DNA of 64,000 nucleotides from Litchfieldia alkalitelluris (lineage in GTDB: Bacteria; Bacillota; Bacilli; Bacillales; Salisediminibacteriaceae), in contig NZ_KZ119600.1 in assembly GCF_002153425.1 (NCBI RefSeq), forward strand, positions 569,356 to 633,355. Reading direction: 5' to 3'. Positions 1-7,958 of the stretch are shown here, in pieces (within the stretch, counting starts at the first letter, position 1; every line of letters begins with the position of its first letter). A program made the position numbers and the translations under genes. Under the pieces are notes generated by a model that ran no database searches, was not told where the DNA came from, and worked only from the letters and a program-made list of their open reading frames with translations.

Positions 1-412
1 GTAGTGGCAAGGTTTGTCCATCAATGGTCACTTGTCCTTCCTCCATGACTTCCAATAAGCTTGATTGGGTTCGTGGTGTGGCCCTGTTGATTTCATCTGC
101 GAGGAGTATGTTAGTCATCACTGGACCAGGACGCATTTCGAAAACTTTATCCTTTGGATTGTAAAACTGGATTCCAGTTACATCACTTGGTAGGACATCA
201 GGTGTAAACTGGATTCTACGGAAGTCGAGGGAAATGGACTTCGCGAGCGTTTTAGCCAACATAGTTTTTCCCGTACCAGGAACATCCTCAAGGAGTATAT
301 TTCCTTTACTAATCATAGCTATCATGACAAGTTCTACAATCTCCTCTTTCCCAACTAACACTTTTCCAATGGATTCTTTCAGCTTCAAAAGCTTTTCTTG
401 TTGTTTCGGCAA
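1..412 (-). CDS. MoxR-family AAA+ ATPase, 3' end cut by the window edge
   Basis: The visible N-terminal part carries a Walker A motif (DVPGTGKT), then the MoxR-typical stretch with [13 protein letters not shown] and the Walker B segment [14 protein letters not shown]. MoxR ATPases act as chaperones that mature or activate partner proteins, often together with VWA-domain proteins and transglutaminase-like membrane proteins encoded next door; those would lie beyond the left edge. I chose a TTG start because AGGGGTGGG sits about 6 bases upstream and the protein then begins like typical MoxR proteins ([24 protein letters not shown]). An in-frame ATG at 517 lacks a ribosome binding site. Family assignment is secure; substrate is unknown. 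Confidence 0.9.
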   Translation of the reverse strand, partial: MPKQQEKLLKLKESIGKVLVGKEEIVELVMIAMISKGNILLEDVPGTGKTMLAKTLAKSISLDFRRIQFTPDVLPSDVTGIQFYNPKDKVFEMRPGPVMTNILLADEINRATPRTQSSLLEVMEEGQVTIDGQTLPL

Positions 413-592
413 CGTATCCCACCCCTGTTTAGTAGTAATAAAACTATTATACTGTAAATGACTTACTTTTTCGGGAGGTAGGGGACTTTTATGAGTATTT
501 TTATGAACTTCATGCATGAAAGTACTTTTAATTAGTAGTGTACTGGCATATCCCATTTCAACTTCAGTTTTCACAGAGTCAAAATGTTTACG

Positions 593-629
593 AAACAAAA
601 AGTTCCTGATTGTTGCCGAATCAGGAACT
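593..629 (-). terminator. Rho-independent terminator after the SpoIIP-like gene
   Basis: An 11-bp perfect stem (AGTTCCTGATT / AATCAGGAACT, 601-611 and 619-629) with a short loop is followed on the minus strand by TTTTGTTT. It ends the sigma/SpoIIP-like transcription unit. Confidence 0.9.
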
Positions 630-644
630 CTCGTATTGTTTTGG

Positions 645-1562
645 TTATTGAATGAATTCTGTAATCACATCAGCTAATACTTCAACGGAGCGGTTTACTT
701 CTTCTAGTGTGTTATGGACGCCACCGATTTCAATGAGGGTGCTTTGTGGGTGTAAATCTAAATTGTATGGGTTGGACCTTTCTGGACCTCCACCTGGATC
801 GAACACACCACGGGAAAGTCCAGGATGTGAAGCTTCCAACGCATCATGCAGTTGTGTGGCAAAGGCAAGGTTCTCTTCGTATAGCTGGCTGCTACTAGAA
901 ACGATAAATAGTATTTGAGCCATTTCAACACCTTCGACCGTCGCTGTAGTGTTCCTTCTTGATTGTGTATCACGGTGCACATCAAATATCATTTTTATCT
1001 CGCCATGTTCCTTTAATGCAGTATCTACAATTTCCCTTGAGACATTGTAGGAGTCCTCGTAACCTAACTCCCTTTCTTGAAGCTCGGCAGTTATATTAGT
1101 GTTGTCATGGAGGGCAGGTACTCCGCTTTCCTCAAGAGTAGCCGCTAATTTATCCCCAACTAGGGTGACGTTTATTTCATCATCAAATGCAGCTTCAGGG
1201 GCCTTGTCACCTGATAGGAGGGGGAGGTAGGATTCCGTCGAGTGAGTATGATAGACGAATATAAGCGGCTCCTCATCGTCATTACCACTACTATCCACAA
1301 AGGGTACGACAAACTGATTCATGAGACTACTACTAGTATTCCCTATTGTTTGTACACCGCCTAATAGGGTCAGCCACAGTGCGAAGGATGCAACTGCCGC
1401 TGTGCTAAAAAAAATGTAGCTGAGTTTCTTAACCTTGTTTTTCCGTTCAAGTCTTGCTGCTTCTATCTTCAAATAGCTCTTTGTATCATGGACGAATGAC
1501 TGTCTCGGGACTAGTGCTTCGGAATTCTTAAAGCGTGTGAGAAATTCTTTAACAGTTTGCAT
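645..1562 (-). CDS. SpoIIP-like cell-wall amidase with an extended, anti-sigma-like cytoplasmic N-terminus
   Basis: The protein (305 aa) has about 45 charged residues, one transmembrane helix near residues 46-67, and an extracytoplasmic domain with SpoIIP amidase hallmarks: [12 protein letters not shown], the block around [17 protein letters not shown] and a C-terminal [13 protein letters not shown]. SpoIIP-family enzymes cleave peptidoglycan during engulfment. This copy is shorter than B. subtilis SpoIIP (about 400 aa) and has a longer basic cytoplasmic part. Its start overlaps the end of the ECF sigma gene by 14 bp, the position usually held by an anti-sigma gene. I infer that the N-terminus may bind the sigma factor. 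The enzymatic family is clear; a sporulation role is not. Confidence 0.85.
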   Translation of the reverse strand: MQTVKEFLTRFKNSEALVPRQSFVHDTKSYLKIEAARLERKNKVKKLSYIFFSTAAVASFALWLTLLGGVQTIGNTSSSLMNQFVVPFVDSSGNDDEEPLIFVYHTHSTESYLPLLSGDKAPEAAFDDEINVTLVGDKLAATLEESGVPALHDNTNITAELQERELGYEDSYNVSREIVDTALKEHGEIKMIFDVHRDTQSRRNTTATVEGVEMAQILFIVSSSSQLYEENLAFATQLHDALEASHPGLSRGVFDPGGGPERSNPYNLDLHPQSTLIEIGGVHNTLEEVNRSVEVLADVITEFIQ

Positions 1563-2121
1563 TTTCTAAAACCCCCTTCGATTTCCCCATGAGCTCTTCC
1601 TTTAGCTTTTTTAGGGCGCGATGGTATGTGACCTTTACTTTTGCTTCGCTCCAATCCATGATTTCAGCTGTCTCTTTAATGGAATACTCATTGACTCCCC
1701 TCAGAATAAAGACCATACGATATTGAGGCTTTAGCGTGGTGAGGGCAGTGTTAATTTCCGTTCTTTTTTCAAGGTTTTCTGCGATTTCATCAGGTTGCTT
1801 TTCCTTAGATAAAAGCTGTTTGAAAAAGTTGTCCTCAAACAAAGAATAAAACTTCTTTTTCCGAAAATGGTCGATTGCGGTGTGTTTTGCGATGGATAAA
1901 ACCCATGTTTTTAGTTTGTAGTGCTCATTAAATTTCGGTAACGACTTTAGCACTCTGATAAAAACATCTTGTGTTAAATCCTCCGCATCACTTTGGTTGC
2001 CAGTAAATGACACGAGAAACTTGTACACATCAAGATAATATTGCTCATAGATTCTTTCGATTGTGTCTTCGAGATTATCTAGATCAATCACAATTTGCAC
2101 CATCCCCTTATTCTGTGGCAT
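1549..2121 (-). CDS. ECF sigma factor (sigma-70 family, SigX-like)
   Basis: This 190-aa protein has the two-domain layout of ECF sigma factors. Region 2 is near residues 20-90 (YYLDVYKFLVSFTGNQSDAEDLTQDVF) and region 4 is near residues 130-180, with a helix-turn-helix (YSIKETAEIMDWSEAKVKV). It directs RNA polymerase to a small regulon, commonly for envelope stress. It overlaps the downstream SpoIIP-like gene, implying translational coupling. A SigX-type promoter upstream suggests autoregulation. The ATG at 2121 has only a weak ribosome binding site; an internal ATG at 2103 follows AAGGGG too closely, so the start is uncertain. The resemblance to SigX rests on promoter and gene arrangement, not on an alignment. 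Confidence 0.9.
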   Translation of the reverse strand: MPQNKGMVQIVIDLDNLEDTIERIYEQYYLDVYKFLVSFTGNQSDAEDLTQDVFIRVLKSLPKFNEHYKLKTWVLSIAKHTAIDHFRKKKFYSLFEDNFFKQLLSKEKQPDEIAENLEKRTEINTALTTLKPQYRMVFILRGVNEYSIKETAEIMDWSEAKVKVTYHRALKKLKEELMGKSKGVLENANC

Positions 2122-2177
2122 CTTTTAATCTTGCCATGTCGTCCTCTTGTCCTCTGTTCTTTGGTTCTTCGTATATA

Positions 2178-2205
2178 GTTCGTTTGAGGTTGTATAAAGG
2201 TTACA
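2178..2205 (-). promoter_or_regulatory. Probable ECF (SigX-type) autoregulatory promoter
   Basis: On the minus strand TGTAAC (2205-2200) is followed after 17 bases by CGAAC (2182-2178). Bacillus SigX/SigW/SigM promoters have an AAC-containing -35 and a CG-starting -10 at this spacing. The -10 lies about 57 bp upstream of the ECF sigma gene start. Confidence 0.65.
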
Positions 2206-2284
2206 AAAAATTTAGTAGATGAAATGGAATCTGGAATACGGATATTATGCTGCTAGGTTATATATTTCGTTAGTTCGGAAATGT

Positions 2285-2490
2285 GGCGAAATTATGTACA
2301 TGGCGCGTAGGAGCCTGAATCTGGCGCGTAAGTAGTGAAAATCGGCGCGTAGAACCCGAAATCCCTCGGGTGGAAGCCTCAAACCCGAGCGTAAAAACTG
2401 AATCCCGCGCGTGAACAGAAGTCCGGGTCAAAGAATACGGAAATTTCGCGCAAAAATACAGTTTCTCAGCGTGCAAGAAAGCCACATTCT
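2285..2490. repeat. Degenerate tandem array of about 21-bp GCGCGTA-type units
   Basis: About nine imperfect units of 19-22 bp follow one another. The commonest core is (G)GCGCGTA followed by an A/G-rich stretch and GAAATC; later units decay to GAGCGTAAAAAC or GCGCGTGAACAG. The frames are open on the minus strand by chance, with no ribosome binding site or plausible protein. This fills most of the gap between the ECF operon promoter and the mobile-element relic at 2521. Confidence 0.7.
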
Positions 2491-2520
2491 ATAAAAGTAG
2501 CCAATTTATCAGAAAATGAA

Positions 2521-2633
2521 AGGCCCTGCTAAACTTTTATGTTGATTTTTTCGTGGAATCCTCGCCTCGATGCATCGACGCACCACCGAATCAACGAATC
2601 TTCCCATCAACATTAACATTTAACAGAGCCTCC
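2521..2633. mobile_element. Short MITE-like element with inverted termini and 9-bp direct repeat
   Basis: The left end reads AGGCCCTGCTAAAC and the right end TTTAACAGAGCCT, which are near-complementary termini. GAAAATGAA occurs directly on both sides (2512-2520 and 2634-2642), consistent with a target-site duplication. The interior differs from the longer copies at 29338, 37097 and 42771, apart from the terminal GTTGATTTTT motif. Confidence 0.65.
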
Positions 2634-2716
2634 GAAAATGAAATGGTGCAAAAGTTTACTAAACTCGTTCTAAATTTCCCACACTCGAAACGACAATAAG
2701 GTTAAAATAGATCTTA

Positions 2717-3988
2717 CTATTGAATTCCAGGCACGACGTCGTAACCAGCACTTTGGAGAAGCCCGATAATGCTTTTTTCCCCAACAAGATGCATTGCCCC
2801 TACGACAACAAAGTAAGTTTCGTCACTGTCGGTGAGTAGGAATTCTTCAATTTTTTCCGCCATCAACTCATCACGGTCGTCGGTCATTGCTTGCATATAT
2901 TCCTTGTATTCATCACTTGCATCGTCTTCCAATGTACGCATGGCTTTCAACACATCTATATCTCCATTTATCCAAATATCCATTAATTGATGGAGTTCTT
3001 CAACACCTTCATCGAAAGCTTCAATAGTGGAGATAAGATCCTCAGCTTGGGATTCATCAGACATGACGAGCATTGTGCTTAATTGCTGTTCCATTGTCTC
3101 AAGTGGAATGACCTCCACGTCATGAACGGGGTGCTCTAGAAAATACAAATCAACACCGAGCTCAGTGTAAAACCCTGCTTCCTCAGCTAAAATCGTTGTT
3201 AACAAGTCCATCGCAACCCAGGGCTTAAATATGTTGAGTGATTGCGCGTCGAGACCATATGGTTGTACATAAGTAACAAGCTCATTGTAGGCATCATCAC
3301 CAATTTTCTCCTGCAATGTAGAGCCGTCCGTATACATTCCGTGCTGCATCATAAATTGCGTGACGGCTATCTCATCAATATCCGTAATATCCAGTTCAAC
3401 AGCTAAATAATCAGATTCATAAAACGCGGCATCGATGGATTCATGTAATGGATAGAGATCCTCTGTCCCAACATGAATGGAACCTAATAGGTAAACAGTA
3501 TTGGATCCTTCCTCAACTTTATAAAAGACTCCTTCTGGCCTTGGCCCGTCACCATCGAAAACAATTGCTTCCTCTTCTTCTTCATATGCTACGAGAACAC
3601 CATTTTCCTCTAATTCTATTAATGGTAAAAATGCAGTGTCCAGCTTATCAAGTACATGAGGATTCCCTTTCACTGATAGGGATTGTAGGTTTTCTAACTC
3701 TGTAAGAATTGTAAGGTCTTCAATGCTATTCCCATCGAGATTAAGTTCTTCCAAGGCAGTTAAATATTCAATTCCTCCTAAACTTGTAATCCCCCTGTCA
3801 GATGCATCTAACGTTGTAATCTCTTCTGCAACCTCAGCAGTAAGTTCCCCTTCGGTATTACTAGCGTCCTCGACGGCATCGGCTAAACCTTGATCCTCAA
3901 ACTCTAGTTGTTGGGAAACAGTTGACGTACACCCTAACATAAGTAATATCATAAATAGTGAAAATAATGTGAGTAACCCTTTTTTCAA
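2717..3988 (-). CDS. Lipoprotein with leucine-rich repeats fused to a TraB/GumN domain
   Basis: A hydrophobic signal segment ends in a lipobox (LMLGC), so the mature protein is probably lipid-anchored outside the membrane. Next come a short leucine-rich repeat region (about residues 60-125, with LEELNLDGNSIEDLTIL and LQSLSVKGNP) and a TraB/GumN domain with VYLLGSIHVGTEDLYPL near its start and a C-terminal VVVGAMHLVGEKSI. Bacterial TraB/GumN (PrgY-type) proteins resemble the Tiki metallopeptidase superfamily. I prefer the TTG at 3988 because GGAGAGGATGGG precedes it at good spacing and the protein then starts as a normal lipoprotein (LKKGLLTLFSL). Longer in-frame starts reach 4027. No partner gene is evident. 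Confidence 0.85.
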   Translation of the reverse strand: MKKGLLTLFSLFMILLMLGCTSTVSQQLEFEDQGLADAVEDASNTEGELTAEVAEEITTLDASDRGITSLGGIEYLTALEELNLDGNSIEDLTILTELENLQSLSVKGNPHVLDKLDTAFLPLIELEENGVLVAYEEEEEAIVFDGDGPRPEGVFYKVEEGSNTVYLLGSIHVGTEDLYPLHESIDAAFYESDYLAVELDITDIDEIAVTQFMMQHGMYTDGSTLQEKIGDDAYNELVTYVQPYGLDAQSLNIFKPWVAMDLLTTILAEEAGFYTELGVDLYFLEHPVHDVEVIPLETMEQQLSTMLVMSDESQAEDLISTIEAFDEGVEELHQLMDIWINGDIDVLKAMRTLEDDASDEYKEYMQAMTDDRDELMAEKIEEFLLTDSDETYFVVVGAMHLVGEKSIIGLLQSAGYDVVPGIQ

Positions 3989-4185
3989 TGAAATTCCCAT
4001 CCTCTCCATAGACAACACAGATAACAATGATTTTATCTTTGTCTTCTTATATAATATTGTAATTGATCCTCTACATAGATAACATACGTATTTACCAATA
4101 ATTAGGTTTCAAAAAGAACAAGACCGAATATCGTGGCATCCTAAAAATAAATTAGTAAAAATCTTTTATTCTCGAATACAAATCT

Positions 4186-4194
4186 TGTTACAAT
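4186..4194 (+). promoter_or_regulatory. Extended -10 element upstream of the SNF2 helicase gene
   Basis: TGTTACAAT is an extended -10 hexamer (TGn plus TACAAT) about 40 bp before the helicase start. The -35 region at normal spacing (TTATTC) is weak, as expected for extended -10 promoters. Confidence 0.45.
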
Positions 4195-4233
4195 GAAAGA
4201 ATGGATAAAAAAGTGTGACTTCGTGGGAGCAGG

Positions 4234-7200
4234 GTGAATGAAATGAAAGTTAATCAAATTTCAGAGACGGAAATAACGAAACATTGTAGTAAGGCAGTGA
4301 TGCGACGCGGGAGAAATTATTTTTACCGTGGTGACGTTCATGGTCTCCACTGGGATATGGATAGGGAAAGCTATCAAGCAACGGTCATTGGAACAGAACG
4401 GTATATGGTGAATATCAAAGTGGGCAAGGAGCAAGAAATTAGTGGCTTTGCATGCTCGTGTCCTGCCTTTGATGAATTTCCGGGGATATGTAAGCATATT
4501 GTGGCCGTCTTATATGAGATTAAACAATTGGTGCAACAGTCTGATAGTAATACTGTTTCTCTTTTCAAGAATAGTGATCCGAATAAAGAAGATGGGAACC
4601 AAAAGGGGAAGGTGCGTCATATTCATAACGTAGGTTTTATAGAAGAGCGGAAAGCAAAGGAATTAATATCATCTTTTCAGCAAATGTACATGAAAAAACA
4701 AGAATCATACCATGAACGGGAAACGTTACAGGTTGAATATCACTTAAAGCTATTTCCGAAAATGTATCGCCATCTTAATGGTTCCATGGAAATAGAGTTG
4801 AAGATTGGACCGAAACGACTTTACGTTGTGAAAAATTTAAAAGAATTTTTGCGAACATATCAAGAGGACCAGACACTTAAGTTTGCGAAGCTATTTACGT
4901 ATGACCCTGCAGATTATGTTTTTACAGAAGAAGATGAAATGATCTTAAAATGGTTGTGGCGAATCTACCATCTTCGTAATGACCATCGACAAGAGTTTTT
5001 TACGCGGAGAAATTACAGTGAGGACAGTCGGACACTGGAAATACCTGCACCAGTCATTACTGAGCTATTAGAAATGCTTCAGGGCAGGGATGTAATCGTC
5101 GATGTACATGGATTTGATTATAAAGGCTTTGAATATGTAAATGGAAAGCTGCCGTTGACATTTTCTATAACAGATTCTGAAAAATATAAGGGTCAATTTC
5201 ACTTCAAGTGGGAAAACGAAGAGGACATATGCTTTTTTGGACCTGATTACAATGTGATTTTTCACCGCGGCATTTTTTATGAGCTTGAAGAAGGGCAAGG
5301 GGATGCGATTAATCATTTAATGATGCATTTAGCTGACACCCACCCAGCCGAGGTAACGATCACTCAGGATCAACTTGAGAATTTCGCCTCCCTTGTTCTT
5401 CCTCAGTTAAAGAGTATAGGAGAAGTGGACGTAAATGAGGCTGTTAGGGAAAAAATTCATATTGCTCCATTGAAAGGGAAGCTCTATGTCGATTATCAAG
5501 AAAGTCGTCTAACGGCGGAATTATTATTTCAGTATGGGGAGGAGCAGTATTCTCCATTCGAGTCATCGGATCATTTCAATGGAAAAGTGACAGTAAGGGA
5601 TGTGGAGAAGGAGCTGTTTATTTTATCTCATGTGGAAAAGGTGCCGTTTAAATATAATGGTAAAGAATTATATTTAGATGAGTTTGATGACATACTCGAT
5701 TTTGTGATGGATATTCTACCAGCAATGTCTGAATTACTGGATGTTTATGCGACATCGCATGTGAAGGGCTTGATGTATGAACCGCAGGAGCGCCCGTCCA
5801 TAGAAGTGGACGCAAATGAGCGGCTTAATTTACTCGATGTGGAATTCAAGATGGAAGGTATTGCTGAGGACGAAGTAGATCAAGTTTTAGAGGCATTAAT
5901 GGCAAATAAAAAGTATTATAAATTGTCCACAGGTTCCTTTATCAATCTTCAAGAAACGGAATTCCAACAAATGAAGGGAATGATGGAGGAGCTCGACGTA
6001 AAGGGACCAGATGTTCATCATCAAATAAATATGCCGTTATTAAAGGCGTTTCATCTTACAGAGGAAAATGGCTTTCATGTGAAGAAAGGAAAAGCATTTC
6101 GAGGTCTTGTGGAGCAGATCATGAATCCTGAGGAAGTGGATGTGGAGGTGCCCGTTTCACTGGAAAACGTATTGCGTGATTATCAGAAGGTAGGGTTTCA
6201 GTGGTTATCTTCTTTATCCCACTATGGTTTTGGCGGCATTCTTGCAGACGACATGGGACTTGGAAAAACGTTGCAGATGATCACCTACTTAGTGGCTTTG
6301 AAAGAGCGTAACGATGGGGCTATGGGCAAAACTTTAATCATTTGTCCTTCCAGTCTCGTCTATAACTGGCAAAAAGAGATTGAACGCTTTGCTCCAGAAC
6401 TTTCTACCGTTGTCATAAGTGGTACGGTTGCTGAACGGCAAGAAGCCTTTAAGCTTGCTGATGAAAAAGAAGTGTGGATTACTTCCTATCCCCTAATTAG
6501 GAGAGATTTAGAATCCTATATGGATCGAGAGTTCTCGACTTTAATTTTAGACGAAGCGCAGTATATTAAAAATGATTGGACGAAAACGTCTAAGGCTGTG
6601 AAAGGGATTAAGGCAAAGCATACATTTGCTTTAAGCGGAACGCCTATTGAAAACTCTTTAAATGAACTTTACTCCATCATTGACCTTGTTTTACCAGGGT
6701 TATTTAAGAATAAATCTGCCTATAAAGTGATGAATCAAGAGAAGATCGCTAAGCGTGTTCGACCATTTGTTTTGAGAAGATTGAAGAAAGATGTTTTAAC
6801 AGAGCTTCCTGAAAAAATGGAGTCGGTCCAATATACAGAGTTGACAGATCAACAGAAGAAAACGTATTTAGCTCAATTACGTCTCATTCAAAATGATGCG
6901 AAGGAAGCAATTAATGATAATGCTTTCCAAGAAAACCGAATTAAAATCCTTGCTGGTTTAACGCGGTTGCGTCAGATCTGCTGTCACCCAAGTCTGTTCA
7001 TCAAAGACTACGATGGTGGTTCTGGAAAAATGGAGCGTCTCTTTGAGTATTTGGAGGAAGCAATCGCCTCTGGACGTCGTGTTGTCTTATTCAGTCAATT
7101 CACCCAAATGCTAGGCTTGATCAAGGAGAGGTTGGTTGATTATGGCTGGGATTATCACTACCTAGATGGTTCAACGCCAGCAAGGGAACGGGTGGAACTA

Positions 7201-7533
7201 GCTGACCGTTTTAATAATGGGGAGAAGGAGCTATTCCTCATTTCCTTAAAAGCTGGGGGCACAGGACTAAATCTAACTGGTGGAGATACAGTTATATTAT
7301 TTGACTCATGGTGGAATCCTGCAGTAGAGGAGCAAGCTGCAGACCGCGTATACCGTTTTGGACAAAAAAACGTGGTGGAAGTAACGAAATTGATTACAAC
7401 AGGTACGATCGAAGAAAAAATCCATAAGCTTCAAGGACAAAAACGGGAGCTATTAGACCGGGTCATCCAACCTGGTGAAACAATGATATCCTCCCTGTCC
7501 AAAGAAGATATTGAAGATTTATTGGGGCTGTAG
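4234..7533 (+). CDS. SWIM zinc-finger SNF2/RapA-type helicase
   Basis: The 1099-aa protein begins with a SWIM zinc finger: Cys74, Cys76, Cys86 and His88 in the CxC-x9-CxH pattern, within FACSCPAFDEFPGICKHIVA. A long middle domain follows. The C-terminal half is a complete SNF2 ATPase with ADDMGLGKT (Lys678), LDEAQYIKN, LSGTPIENS, and the helicase-C motifs SLKAGGTGLNL and AADRVYRFGQ. SNF2 proteins translocate on double-stranded DNA; bacterial members remodel protein-DNA complexes or RNA polymerase. Start is GTG 4234 or ATG 4243, the latter with AGGGTGA at better spacing. The gene appears to be transcribed alone. Cellular role is unproven. Confidence 0.93.
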   Translation: MNEMKVNQISETEITKHCSKAVMRRGRNYFYRGDVHGLHWDMDRESYQATVIGTERYMVNIKVGKEQEISGFACSCPAFDEFPGICKHIVAVLYEIKQLVQQSDSNTVSLFKNSDPNKEDGNQKGKVRHIHNVGFIEERKAKELISSFQQMYMKKQESYHERETLQVEYHLKLFPKMYRHLNGSMEIELKIGPKRLYVVKNLKEFLRTYQEDQTLKFAKLFTYDPADYVFTEEDEMILKWLWRIYHLRNDHRQEFFTRRNYSEDSRTLEIPAPVITELLEMLQGRDVIVDVHGFDYKGFEYVNGKLPLTFSITDSEKYKGQFHFKWENEEDICFFGPDYNVIFHRGIFYELEEGQGDAINHLMMHLADTHPAEVTITQDQLENFASLVLPQLKSIGEVDVNEAVREKIHIAPLKGKLYVDYQESRLTAELLFQYGEEQYSPFESSDHFNGKVTVRDVEKELFILSHVEKVPFKYNGKELYLDEFDDILDFVMDILPAMSELLDVYATSHVKGLMYEPQERPSIEVDANERLNLLDVEFKMEGIAEDEVDQVLEALMANKKYYKLSTGSFINLQETEFQQMKGMMEELDVKGPDVHHQINMPLLKAFHLTEENGFHVKKGKAFRGLVEQIMNPEEVDVEVPVSLENVLRDYQKVGFQWLSSLSHYGFGGILADDMGLGKTLQMITYLVALKERNDGAMGKTLIICPSSLVYNWQKEIERFAPELSTVVISGTVAERQEAFKLADEKEVWITSYPLIRRDLESYMDREFSTLILDEAQYIKNDWTKTSKAVKGIKAKHTFALSGTPIENSLNELYSIIDLVLPGLFKNKSAYKVMNQEKIAKRVRPFVLRRLKKDVLTELPEKMESVQYTELTDQQKKTYLAQLRLIQNDAKEAINDNAFQENRIKILAGLTRLRQICCHPSLFIKDYDGGSGKMERLFEYLEEAIASGRRVVLFSQFTQMLGLIKERLVDYGWDYHYLDGSTPARERVELADRFNNGEKELFLISLKAGGTGLNLTGGDTVILFDSWWNPAVEEQAADRVYRFGQKNVVEVTKLITTGTIEEKIHKLQGQKRELLDRVIQPGETMISSLSKEDIEDLLGL

Positions 7534-7534
7534 A

Positions 7535-7640
7535 CGGTGGGACACCTGTGGTAGGCGTATGAGTAGCAGTGAAATGTCAGAGAAGAAGCATGAGGAAGCT
7601 TACCAGCCGCCCGCGGAAAACGAGTTTGCCCAGGGTTCAT
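7535..7640. mobile_element. Fragment of the dispersed MITE-like family
   Basis: The stretch with GAGGAAGCTTACCAGCCGCC followed by CGCGGAAAACGAG matches the conserved right half of the copies at 15659, 29338, 37097 and 42771. Both termini are missing, so this is a relic immediately downstream of the SNF2 gene. Confidence 0.6.
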
Positions 7641-7835
7641 CAACACATCTATACGAATTCTTTAATTAATGTAACTCAATTCTTAAATTATAAATACTTT
7701 TAGTGAGTCAGATTAAAAATCGAATAGTTCTCGCTATTGCTAGCAATTTATGGTATAGTTGGCTAGTTGATTTAAAACAGTGCTGTAAAAGCATGTGCGG
7801 AACATAGTTACGAAGAATTACATCACAAAACAGGA

Positions 7836-7877
7836 AAAGGACCTATTCTGTACAGTGAGGGAATAGGTTCTTTTTAA
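7836..7877 (+). terminator. Terminator-like hairpin in the cshA leader
   Basis: GGACCTATTC (7839-7848) pairs with GAATAGGTTC (7861-7870), followed directly by TTTTT. It lies 80 bp upstream of the cshA start and about 110 bp downstream of a possible extended -10 (TGGTATAGT, near 7752). No gene lies between, so it could be an attenuator for cshA or the end of a short leader RNA. Confidence 0.6.
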
Positions 7878-7958
7878 TGGATAAATAATAAGCATATATA
7901 AATTTTTAAATCAATAAAGGCAAAGTATTGAAATATATAAATAAAGGAGCAAGTTAAA

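Noticed and set aside
2270-2485. 71-codon minus-strand frame
   Set aside because: Lies wholly in the 21-bp degenerate array with no ribosome binding site.
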